9,270 nucleotides of DNA, from contig CASEQO010000013.1 in the NCBI GenBank assembly GCA_949290035.1, forward strand, positions 1-9,270. Reading direction: 5' to 3'. The DNA comes from an uncultured Mycoplasmataceae bacterium. GTDB taxonomy: Bacteria; Bacillota_I; Bacilli_A; Mycoplasmatales; Mycoplasmoidaceae. The position numbers and the translations under genes were made by a program. How positions within the stretch are numbered: the stretch's first letter is position 1; each line of letters opens with the position of its first letter. Below the pieces are notes generated by a model. The model worked only from the letters and a program-made list of their open reading frames with translations, was not told where the DNA came from and did not search any database. This document shows, one piece after another, positions 1 to 7,403 of this stretch.

Positions 1-1
1 T

Positions 2-988
2 AAATTACAAAGAGATTTTAAAAATAAAGCTAATATGTATATAACTGTTATGGATAGTCAAACATTAGCTTTAGAAGCATTTAATGCTAAAGAAAAATTA
101 TTTAAAGATAGAAAAGTAACTGAACAAATAGCTTTTAGAAATTTATCTAGTAATTATACTTTTAAAAGTACGTCGGGGGGGGTGTTTAATACATTCTTTT
201 CTCAAGTACATCATAACAATTATAATGTTTATACTAAAAATGGAGAATATAAAACATATTCAAATACTAAATATTATTTTGATTCTATGTGACAATCAAT
301 ATTCACATTAAAAGATATTTTAAATAGATTAAAAAGCGAACCATTCTTAGATAGTAATGGACAACAAATGCTAGATAAAAATGGTAATAAAATATCTGTA
401 TATGATAAAACATTATTTTATATAATATCTGATCACGGTGTAAATATAAAAAGTGATGTTGATAATTATCAAAATATATTAAACTGATCAGTTTTAAATA
501 ATTTAATTACATCAAGTGATAGAAATAATATTCTAAATTTAGAGCAATTACAATTTGCTCCAATTGTAATGATCAAGAACTTTAAATATGATAAAGATAA
601 TAATATAATAGATAAAAACCATGACTTTTTTAATAAAGAGAAAATTATAGCATTATCAGATTTATCAATAATTATGGATCGCTTTTTATGTGAATATTAT
701 GGTACTCAATATAATTCTAATCATTTTATGGATAAGTCACTTTTAAAAGATACATTTTTATTTGGTAATATGAAATCATTAGATATAGTAAATAATATGT
801 ATTTAGAAGATCCATTAAACGATTCAAACAATAGTATTAATTCAAGTACTCAAAGAGAATTTTTATTAGGCAATGCAACAAATTGAAGATACATGTATAA
901 TAAAAAAGATTTTGATTATTCAATTAAATGAGTTTTTAAACCTAAACAAAATTTATACTATAGTAATGATAATTTAAGAAGATTTTAA
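2..988 (+). CDS. LTA-synthase-like sulfatase-superfamily membrane protein, C-terminal part, phase-variable (ON)
   Basis: The reading frame is open from base 2 and ends at TAA 986-988; the N-terminus lies outside the window. It is read with TGA as Trp (for example the TGA at 290-292). The visible part is the extracytoplasmic catalytic domain of the alkaline phosphatase/sulfatase superfamily. YDKTLFYIISDHG includes the metal-binding DH of the family (SDHG at 428-439), and the VHH at about 209-217 matches the His motif upstream of it. It aligns along its length with the intact minus-strand protein at 3798-5873 (RNLSxN, GVFN, xxHH, EPFxDSN, ISVYDKT, SDHG, NFxYDKxNN), so the missing N-terminus is probably four membrane helices. 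A run of eight G (175-182) encodes part of S-G-G-V just before the HH motif and keeps the frame open. Superfamily assignment is firm; the substrate is unknown. Hydrolysis or transfer of phosphate, sulfate or phosphoglycerol groups at the surface is possible. Confidence 0.85.
175..182 (+). repeat. Poly-G tract (8 G) inside the sulfatase-like gene, likely phase-variation switch
   Basis: Eight consecutive G occur in a gene that is otherwise very poor in G runs. With eight G the frame reads S-G-G-V-F-N, matching S-G-V-F-N of the intact paralogue, so this is the ON length. One extra G would bring TAA (187-189) into frame within a few codons, and one fewer would bring in a TAA at 309-311. Both truncate before the SDHG metal motif. 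Confidence 0.8.
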
Positions 989-991
989 TAT

Positions 992-1031
992 AAAAAATAT
1001 CCCTTATTATTTGTGATAAGAGATATTTTTT
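992..1031. terminator. Bidirectional intrinsic terminator between convergent genes
   Basis: Arm 992-1001 (AAAAAATATC) pairs perfectly with 1022-1031 (GATATTTTTT). After one C/A mismatch, 1003-1007 pair with 1016-1020, leaving an 8-base loop. The A-rich 5' arm and T-rich 3' arm give a U tract on either strand. The hairpin serves the plus-strand sulfatase-like gene (ending 988) and the minus-strand rlmH, whose last codons and stop lie inside the stem. Confidence 0.75.
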
Positions 1032-1486
1032 ATTATTGTAAATGATCTATATATTTGTTCTAAAAGAATTAATTGAAATATTTGATGATTAAATGTTAGT
1101 TTTGAAAAAGATAATTTTAATTGAGATTTATTTTTTATATCATCATGTAGTCCATATGAACCACCAATAATAAAATTAATATATTTTTTATTAGTATTAT
1201 TAATTAATATATTATCAACTTTTTTTGATAAAGATATTGAGTCTAATTGTTCTCCTTCAATACATAATGATATATTATATGAATCATTTATATATTTTAA
1301 TATTTCATCTTTTTCTCTTTTTAATGATTCATTAATATTTTCAATAGATTCATTTTTTGAATTTGATTCTGGGATAGAGATAATTTCAATACTAATGAAA
1401 TGTGATATCTTTTTAATATATGAGTTTATTAAACTTAATATATCATTATCTTTAATTTTTCCAATAGATATTATTCTTAATTTCAT
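1007..1486 (-). CDS. rlmH: 23S rRNA (pseudouridine-1915 N3) methyltransferase RlmH
   Basis: RlmH is a small SPOUT-class methyltransferase that uses S-adenosylmethionine to methylate pseudouridine 1915 in helix 69 of 23S rRNA. The product is 159 aa, the usual family length, starting MKLRIISIGKIKD. The C-terminal knot shows FIIGGSYGLHDDI (the SAM-binding glycine loop, usually FxIGGSxG), then LSFSKLTFNHQIF, LLEQIYRSFTI and the terminal YHK that ends almost all RlmH proteins. The ATG at 1486 lies 5 bases after the stop of the upstream alcohol dehydrogenase gene, so the two are probably cotranscribed and translationally coupled; I see no strong separate ribosome binding site. The end of the gene forms part of a terminator stem. 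Assignment is confident from the motifs. Confidence 0.95.
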   Translation of the reverse strand: MKLRIISIGKIKDNDILSLINSYIKKISHFISIEIISIPESNSKNESIENINESLKREKDEILKYINDSYNISLCIEGEQLDSISLSKKVDNILINNTNKKYINFIIGGSYGLHDDIKNKSQLKLSFSKLTFNHQIFQLILLEQIYRSFTIIKNISYHK

Positions 1487-1491
1487 ATTAA

Positions 1492-2706
1492 TTATTTTGG
1501 AATTGAATTAACTATTAATTCAAATAATTCTTTATCTAGATATCCAGAATGTTTAATAGTATGTTCTATTATAAAATCAATATCTTCTTGAGTAATTTTA
1601 TCTATTTCTTTAAAATCAGTAAATTTTAAAGGTAGTTCTAAAATTTTAATAAATTTAATTAATCTTTCTATAAATTCATTAATTGTTTTAACACCAAACA
1701 CTTGTTTAGCTAATTTTAATGTTTTTTGTTTAAATCAATCTTCTTTTTCACATCTAATTTTTATATAAGTAGGAGTTATTAGTGCTAGTCCTGCACCATG
1801 AGCCATATCTCATTTTGCACTAATTGAATGCTCAATAAAGTGAACATTTCAATCACTTTCTATTGTATTAAAACTTGTTAATCCATTTAATGCCATTGAT
1901 GATGTTCATAATATATTAGATCTAGCATCATAATCATCTATATTTTTAATAGCTTTTAAACTAGATTTTATTAATGTTCTTATATTAGCAAATATAATTT
2001 CTTCTGTTCATAAGAATGTATTTTTACCATAATATTGTTCTAGTAAGTGTGAAAAGCAATCAAATATACCAGAACTCATTTGTCATTTTGAAAGAGTATA
2101 TGTAAATGTAGGGTCTTCGAAAACTACTTTTGGTATTGCTTCAGGAGAATGAACACCTACTTTTTCATAAGTTTCTTCATTAGTAATAACACTTCCTGCA
2201 TTGTTTTCGCTTGCTGTACCAGCAAGTGTAATAATTGAAAATATGTCTATTGGTTTATTAAAATTTCTTGTTTGTTTTAATTCATTACCATAATTTCCTA
2301 TTGTGTAGTCTCATGAAGAATTTAAAGATTCATTTTTTGATACCATAGCAATAACTTTAGATGAATCTATTACACTTCCTCCACCTGTAGCTAGAATTAA
2401 ATCAATATTTTTTTCTTTACAAAAACTAATTGCTTTATCTAGAGTTGTATTTTTAGGGTTTGGTTCAATCCCAGAAAATTCAAATACATTAATATTTTTT
2501 ATAGTGTTTAATTGATTCATAATAATATTAAATATGCTTGTTTTTTCATTTGATGAACTATCTATTTTATCTTCTTTTTTAATAGAGCCCCCACCATATA
2601 AAATTAATATATTTTTATAATTTCCTTTTCTTATTTCTCATGCTAAATTAGATAATGAATTTTTTCCAAAATAATATTTTGGGATTAATTGAAATGTATT
2701 AACCAT
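1492..2706 (-). CDS. Iron-containing NAD(P)H-dependent alcohol dehydrogenase (YqhD/butanol dehydrogenase type)
   Basis: The product is a cytoplasmic 404-aa group III (Fe-containing) alcohol dehydrogenase, which reduces aldehydes to alcohols with NAD(P)H. The ATG at 2704-2706 is preceded by AAGGA. It starts MVNTFQLIPKYYFGKN, the usual family opening with the YFGK motif. Next comes YGGGSIKK near residue 40; the equivalent GGGS in YqhD contacts the NADPH phosphate. ATGGGSVIDSSK at about 106-117 is the family's nucleotide-binding signature. The metal site is recognisable as D-x3-H in FDCFSHLLEQYYG (about 216 and 220), with further His in FIEHSIS and DMAHGAGLAL (about 293 and 303). Several Trp are TGA, so it breaks up under the standard code. 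The gene has its own promoter-like sequence and is followed after 5 bases by rlmH. The natural substrate cannot be told; detoxifying aldehydes or balancing redox in fermentation are usual roles. Confidence 0.92.
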
Positions 2707-2740
2707 AATTTATCCTTATAAATTTTTTATATTATATACT
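2692..2740 (-). promoter_or_regulatory. Promoter -10 and ribosome binding site of the adh-rlmH unit
   Basis: Read on the minus strand, a perfect TATAAT (bases 2731-2736) lies about 25 bases upstream of AAGGA-TAAATT-ATG. The AAGGA at 2713-2717 decides the start at 2706. No clear -35 box is visible, as is common in mollicutes. Confidence 0.55.
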
Positions 2741-2758
2741 TTTTTTGGTGTTGTAAAT

Positions 2759-2804
2759 TATAATTATTATTAATAGTTTTGATTAGTATTTAATAAATTA
2801 AGGG
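2759..2804 (+). promoter_or_regulatory. Promoter -10 and ribosome binding site of the plus-strand membrane-protein gene
   Basis: TATAAT occurs at 2759-2764 and the Shine-Dalgarno-like AAGGG at 2800-2804, six bases before the ATG at 2811. The promoter is divergent from that of the alcohol dehydrogenase gene, so both share the roughly 100-bp region 2707-2810. Confidence 0.5.
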
Positions 2805-2810
2805 TTACTT

Positions 2811-3771
2811 ATGGGATACTTCATGTTAGCATTTTTATGCTCATCAATTGTTTTTATTATTGGTTGAAAATATTTCTATTTAAATACAACAAAAATGGTT
2901 GGATTAAAAAGATTTATTTCAGAACATAAAAATTTTTTATGATTAGTTAGTTCATTAGTTTGTTTAGTATGTATAGTAGTATATTTTACTTTTAGATATA
3001 GTGGAGCTATTAATAATATTAAAACATACGATCTTTTTAATTTAGATCCTTCAAATTTTAGATCAAGTAATTTAAGTGGTTTATTTATGCTTGATTTATG
3101 TTCTTTTCTAGGGATTGCTTCTCCTTTGTTAGTTATATTTGATTGAAAAAAGAAAATATTACTAAGACCAATTGCTGTATTATGTTGTTTAGGTTCATGT
3201 ATTACATTATTTTTCAGTGCAAGTTCTATTTATGACGAATGAGATGCATATGCTTTTTTTCTTGGAGCAAAATCGTTTGGTATGCAAGAAGATATGCCTT
3301 TAACATTTATTATGCACTATTGAATGGCTATAATAGGAACATTAGTTTTAGTTTGAAGCCCAAAATTTAAATTAAGAGATTACATTGTTTTAATTATAAT
3401 TGCTATAGTTTATGTTAGTTATGTTGTTGCTATTACAAGAACATTGAATATTTATAGTCATGCTACAGGATTAGTTCAAGGTGATTTTATAGATTTATCA
3501 AATGTAATAAAAGATTATTATCATGCAAAAGATAAAAATGGTAATTTATTAGTGTATAGTCAGGGGGGGGGTAATAACTAGTGAAATATATCCAACATAT
3601 GCAACATTTATGAATATATTTCCAATTCATCATTGAGAACACGGAGCAATTTTTGCTTGACTATGTTTTGTATGATTTTCTACAATGATTTTATTAATTA
3701 AATGATTATTTGATAAATACGAAAATAAAGTAGTAAATCACTTTATTTATAGAGAAAAATATTTGATATAA
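2811..3771 (+). CDS. Seven-helix integral membrane protein (YwaF/TMEM164-like), phase-variable, currently frameshifted (OFF)
   Basis: From ATG 2811 the frame runs to TAG 3579-3581, giving a 256-aa product. A run of nine G (3563-3571) shifts the frame just before that stop. Downstream the other frame continues, VITSEIYPTY then FPIHHWEHG and a hydrophobic helix, to TAA 3769-3771. With eight G the two halves join into a 319-aa protein that aligns with the intact minus-strand paralogue (308 aa). Shared motifs are NLSG-F-LDLCS-LG, RP, WDAY-FF, MH-WM-IG and LNIYSH-T-V-GDF. Six hydrophobic helices precede the tract and the seventh follows it, so the OFF product lacks the last helix. I infer membership of the YwaF/TMEM164-like integral membrane family from size, topology and the conserved His/Trp; function is unknown. 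The same protein type precedes a sulfatase-like gene in the operon at 3798-6810, but here no sulfatase gene follows. Confidence 0.8.
3563..3571 (+). repeat. Poly-G tract (9 G) splitting the membrane-protein gene, likely phase-variation switch
   Basis: Nine consecutive G sit in an A+T-rich gene. With nine the frame reads Q-G-G-G-N-N-stop; with eight it reads Q-G-G-V-I-T-S-E and continues for about 63 more codons to the natural end. The tract codes for G-G-V, the same peptide as the G tract in the sulfatase-like gene at 175-182. Confidence 0.85.
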
Positions 3772-3773
3772 AA

Positions 3774-3797
3774 AAATGGTCTATTTTTAGACCATTT
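3774..3797. terminator. Bidirectional intrinsic terminator between convergent genes
   Basis: A perfect 10-bp stem, AAATGGTCTA (3774-3783) with TAGACCATTT (3788-3797), has a TTTT loop. It is flanked by A runs on the left and T runs on the right, so it has a U tract on both strands. It separates the plus-strand membrane-protein gene (ending 3771) from the minus-strand sulfatase-like gene (ending 3798). Confidence 0.85.
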
Positions 3798-5873
3798 TTA
3801 TTTTATAAATAATGATTGTTCTAATTTTGTAGGTTTAAAATTATTATCATCAAAGAAATTTTTATTATTTATGAATTGATTAAAGAATGCAAATTTAAAT
3901 TCTTTATCATTATAAAAGTAATTTCAGTCATAAGCTCAACTAACATATATTTGTCTAGCATTAATATCATTAATATTAGAACTTAATGGATCTTTAAATA
4001 CAATAGAATCTAAATATTTTTTGAATTTTTGATCAATAACATTTCGACTATAAAACATTGAATCGTCATTATTAAGGTTAGAATCATTATATTTTTTTAA
4101 TAATGATTCTATAATAAAAACAAAATCTGAAAGAGTTAATAAACGTTCATTGTTATATCAAGAATCATTTTCTGGAGTTATATCTTTAATTTGTGATGTT
4201 GGATTATTATTCTTATCATAATTAAAGTTTTTAATTTGTATAACTGGATTATATTGTTGATTCCCATATGCTTTTACTATTCTTTTTTGTTCATCAGTTA
4301 AATTTATAGCATTCATAATTTGATCTATAAATTTATTTTTATATGGATTTAAATAATAACCGTGGTCTGATTGAATAATAAACATTGTTTTATCATAAAC
4401 AGAAATGTATTTTCTTCCATTTTCTATATATGAACCATTTTGATCCTCTATCATTTTATTGTTACTATCATAAAACGGTTCATTTTTAAATCTATCAAAA
4501 AGTAATTTTAAAGATTGGATTGATTCGTATAATGTGTGAAAATAATATTCACTATATATAGTTATATCAGCTTTATATTTTCCATTAACCATATAAGATG
4601 ATGGTCAATGATGACTTTGATTAAAATAATAGTTAAAAACTCCGCTATTTGTTTTATTAAATATAATATTATTTGATAAATTTCTTAATACATATGCTTC
4701 AGTGGAACTATTGTGAGTGAATTTTCTTAACTTTCTACCCATTTTTTGACTAGCTAATGTAACTGTATCCATTGTAGTTACATTTAAGTTCTTTTTGTTT
4801 TTTAAATCATTTTCTAATGTTAACATTTCACCTGTTGTTATTGTGTATGTTTCACCATAATATGGAGCATTATTTATTTTAAGATCTTGAAACCCTTGAT
4901 TTGATACCATAGTTAATAAATTACTAAATGCTTCTAGATAATATTGATCATAAGTCATATTAGAAGTATTTATATTTAAATTATTATTAACTAAACTTTT
5001 AGTTTGGACATTATAGTTTTTAAAATATGGATCATATAAATGTCCTGAATAAATTGCTGGATTACTATAAACAGTTGGACAAGCAGTTGTAAGTGTGTTG
5101 TAAAAAGTTGTAAATTCAGGAAATTTTTGTATAAATGAATTTTCACCATTTAGTACATCATCGACCATCAACATTAAATTTCAATATAATGCAGTTGTTG
5201 TATCAAAATATAAAACAAGTGCGTTAGGTTGTGTATTTGAAAATTCTAAATATTTATTAATATTTTTTGATAATGGATAATCATATTGATATGGAGACAT
5301 AATATAAGATATTGCACAAATTGGAACTATTATAGGTAATGCTAATGATGTTCCTGTAACTAAAATAACATTACCTTTTTTATTACCTCTATATTCACTA
5401 AAAGTTAATATTCATTTCTTGTTAGTTAATTTATTATTGTATTTTTTAATATAAACTAATCAAAAATATATAACTATAAAAAAAGGAAGTAATATATGTC
5501 CAATTAATAATAAAAATTTTAAAGAATAATTTTTAAATAGTTCAGATTTTTTATAAAGAACTTTTTTATCTCAATAATAATTTTGATTAACGAATAAATA
5601 TATTATTAATCATATACAAATTCCAAAATCAATTATTAGAAATCCTAATCCAGGAAATGCACAAGATGTAATTGATATTAATGTTCTTGCTTGACCTGAT
5701 TCAATCATTTCTTTTGGCATTTGTTCAACAAATAATCTTTCTGGAAAAGGCTTCATAAAAGCATATAACATAAGAGCAATAAAAATTAATAAAATACCTA
5801 ATCATGAAAAAGTAGTATTAAGTATTAATATTAATAAATTTCATTTTTTATCATTCATTTTTTTGTTTTTCAT
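3798..5873 (-). CDS. LTA-synthase-like sulfatase-superfamily membrane protein, intact paralogue
   Basis: This is a 691-aa protein read with TGA as Trp, from ATG 5871-5873 (AAGAG a few bases upstream) to TAA 3798-3800. Four hydrophobic helices lie at about residues 12-40, 66-95, 117-142 and 167-192. A long extracytoplasmic domain follows, the topology of lipoteichoic-acid synthase and related phosphotransferases. Domain motifs are ALVLYFDTTTALYW (Asp 224, with Thr residues as candidate nucleophile), QSHHW near 420, and YDKTMFIIQSDHG with the metal-binding D503-H504. It starts 10 bp after the stop of the seven-helix membrane-protein gene, so the two form an operon and probably act together at the cell surface. 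Where the plus-strand paralogue has eight G, this gene reads AGCGGAGTT, encoding the same S-G-V without a homopolymer, so it should be expressed constantly. Mollicutes have no wall, so the classical LTA role is unlikely; a surface glycolipid or capsule substrate is speculation. Confidence 0.88.
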
Positions 5874-5883
5874 TATTTAACTC

Positions 5884-6810
5884 TTAATAGTTTATTTTAG
5901 AATTATCAATAATAATTACTTCATTATTAAATAAATTGCAAGATAATGTTTTCAAAACAACCATTATTATTACAAATACAGTGAATGTTATTCACGAAAC
6001 TGCTGCAGCAACTTTTCAATCACTTATACCATATATATCTTTAAATACAGCATATCCTGGATGACCTGGTGCTATAGCTCATTGTGTATCATAGTATGAA
6101 CTATCCATTAAATCAAAATCACCTTTTACCATTGCAGTTACATGACTATAAATATTTAAATTGCTAGATACTAAGTAAATATATAAAGCATATAATAATG
6201 CAAATGTAATAATTATTGAAATATCTCTTATATTTGGTTTTTTACCTCATACTATTTCATTAAGTCCTATGACTATCATTCATCAATGCATTAAAAACAT
6301 TAATGGTTCTTCGGAATCTCCTAGTCCCCATGTTTTATTACTAAAAAAGAAATAATATGCATCTCAATTGTGACTAGCATATTGATCAGGAACTGTTGCT
6401 AGCATTGTAGCAGCTCCACCTAGTAATGCTAGATATGATAACGGTCTTAAAAATAATTTATATTTATTATCAAATATTTTTAATACTAATATTAATATTC
6501 CTAACAAAGAACATAAATCTAATAAAAATGCTCCAGATAAATTTGCACTTCTATATTCTGATGGAGCTTTATTTATAAGATTATCATCTATACAATTAAT
6601 AATTGCACTACTTCACCTTAATCAAATAACTAATGCTAGAAAAATTAAACAAATTAGTATACTAAAAATTCTAGTTAACTTATATTTCTTGTTAAGAACA
6701 ACATATTTATTAAATAGTTTTGTGTTAACAAATATTTTGTTATAATATCATTTTCAAAAGAATATTAATACTACTGAAAATCCACATAATGATAATGCAA
6801 GTGACTCCAT
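5884..6810 (-). CDS. Seven-helix integral membrane protein (YwaF/TMEM164-like), intact paralogue
   Basis: This is a 308-aa protein from ATG 6808-6810 to TAA 5884-5886. It has about seven hydrophobic helices: LALSLCGFSVVLIFFW, ILICLIFLALVIW, the LLDLCSLLGILILVL segment, SYLALLGGAATML, MFLMHWWMIVIGL, IIITFALLYALYIYLV and FTVFVIIMVVL. It shares NLSGAFLLDLCSLLG, HNWDAYYFF, FLMHWWM-IG and NIYSHVTAMVKGDF with the frameshifted plus-strand gene at 2811-3771. The conserved His and Trp in membrane-proximal positions resemble the YwaF/TMEM164 integral membrane family, but I would not name a reaction. It is the first gene of an operon with the sulfatase-like gene (10-bp gap). No homopolymer lies at the position where the paralogue has nine G. 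A weak -10-like TATTAT lies shortly upstream, and no strong ribosome binding site is seen. TGA codes for most Trp; one TGG is present. Confidence 0.82.
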
Positions 6811-6930
6811 AATATTTTACCTATAATATAATTGCTTATATTTTAAAATATTTTTGTTTTAATGAATAAAAAATATGATGCATTTAATTTTAACTATTTT
6901 AGGCTCCTTAAATAAAAATATGATACTATG
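6811..6930. promoter_or_regulatory. Divergent promoter region between the membrane operon and a small RNA
   Basis: On the minus strand a TATTAT about 20 bases before ATG 6810 is a plausible -10 for the operon. On the plus strand TATGAT at 6919-6924 is a plausible -10 for the small RNA that follows. No convincing -35 boxes are visible. Confidence 0.35.
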
Positions 6931-7028
6931 TAAGTGTATAAGTATAGCATGACGCTATGTGCGCACCAATTAATCCAAAAAGCGGCTAGAATTTTTGGAA
7001 AATATGAGATGCAATCTCATATTTTTTT
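6931..7028 (+). ncRNA. Small structured RNA with intrinsic terminator (family unknown; tracrRNA candidate)
   Basis: Three hairpins follow each other within about 100 bases and no reading frame covers them. The first is GTATAGC (6942-6948) with GCTATGT (6954-6960), a 5-base loop and two G-U pairs. The second is TCCAAAAA (6974-6981) with TTTTTGGA (6992-6999), loop GCGGCTAGAA. The third is AATATGAGAT (7001-7010) with ATCTCATATT (7014-7023), loop GCA, running into a T tract and therefore a terminator for the plus strand. A TATGAT lies at the right distance upstream. The size, terminator and position upstream of cas9 in the same direction fit a tracrRNA, but no repeat is available to test pairing. 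I do not recognise it as SRP RNA, tmRNA, RNase P RNA or a known riboswitch. Confidence 0.55.
7001..7028 (+). terminator. Intrinsic terminator of the small RNA
   Basis: A perfect 10-bp stem with a GCA loop is followed by a T tract that continues to 7028. The T tract is on the plus strand, giving the RNA its 3' end. Confidence 0.8.
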
Positions 7029-7320
7029 GTTTATTAATTAATATTTATGCATTTTAGATATATTCATATTTAGACATTTTAATTTTGTGTATAAATTATT
7101 AAATTATATTTTTAACCCCTCATTAATATATAAAAGTTAAAATATTAAAATAATAAAATAACAACTTTCATAAACTAATGGAATTAGACTAATTTATCAA
7201 TTTTAGAAAACTATATTTATAGATTAATTTTTTTAGGTTAATCATAGGGCATTTTGTTTAATAATTAATAAAATTTTGAAAAAAATAAATTTTAATATGT
7301 TTATTTATATAAATAGTGCT
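7029..7320. other. A+T-rich non-coding stretch
   Basis: No credible reading frame is seen on either strand. The only local structure is weak: CTAAT-GGA-ATTAG near 7175-7190, and GATTAA (7222-7227) opposite TTAATC (7238-7243). Nothing else in this stretch is supported. Confidence 0.5.
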
Positions 7321-7326
7321 ACAATT

Positions 7327-7365
7327 ATATTGCGCAATAAAAAATTGTTGAACATGATATTGCGC
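7327..7365. repeat. 12-bp palindrome with a half-site repeat 30 bp away
   Basis: TATTGCGCAATA (7328-7339) is a perfect palindrome. ATATTGCGC occurs at 7327-7335 and again at 7357-7365, exactly 30 bp apart. GCGCAATA (7332-7339) can also pair with TATTGCGC (7358-7365), followed by TTTTATT, so it may instead be a weak terminator. GC-rich 4-mers of this kind are rare in this window. It could be a protein-binding site ahead of the downstream RNA or cas9 region. Confidence 0.45.
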
Positions 7366-7403
7366 TTTTATTAAGTTCATTTTTAGTTTAGTATAGATGT
7401 ATA

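Noticed and set aside
3563..3581. Simple pseudogene caused by a random frameshift
   Set aside because: The shift sits exactly in a G9 run, both halves are otherwise well conserved relative to the paralogue, and a second gene in the window has a similar run in frame. A switch is a better explanation, though an assembly error in run length cannot be excluded.
2..5873. Invertible segment flanked by the inverted sulfatase-like paralogues
   Set aside because: The copies are related at protein level, but I see no long stretches of near-identical DNA or terminal repeats, nor a recombinase gene in the window.
7270..7380. Short minus-strand reading frame starting MNLIKAQYHV
   Set aside because: It is short, ends in low-complexity A+T-rich sequence, lacks a ribosome binding site and overlaps the palindrome region.
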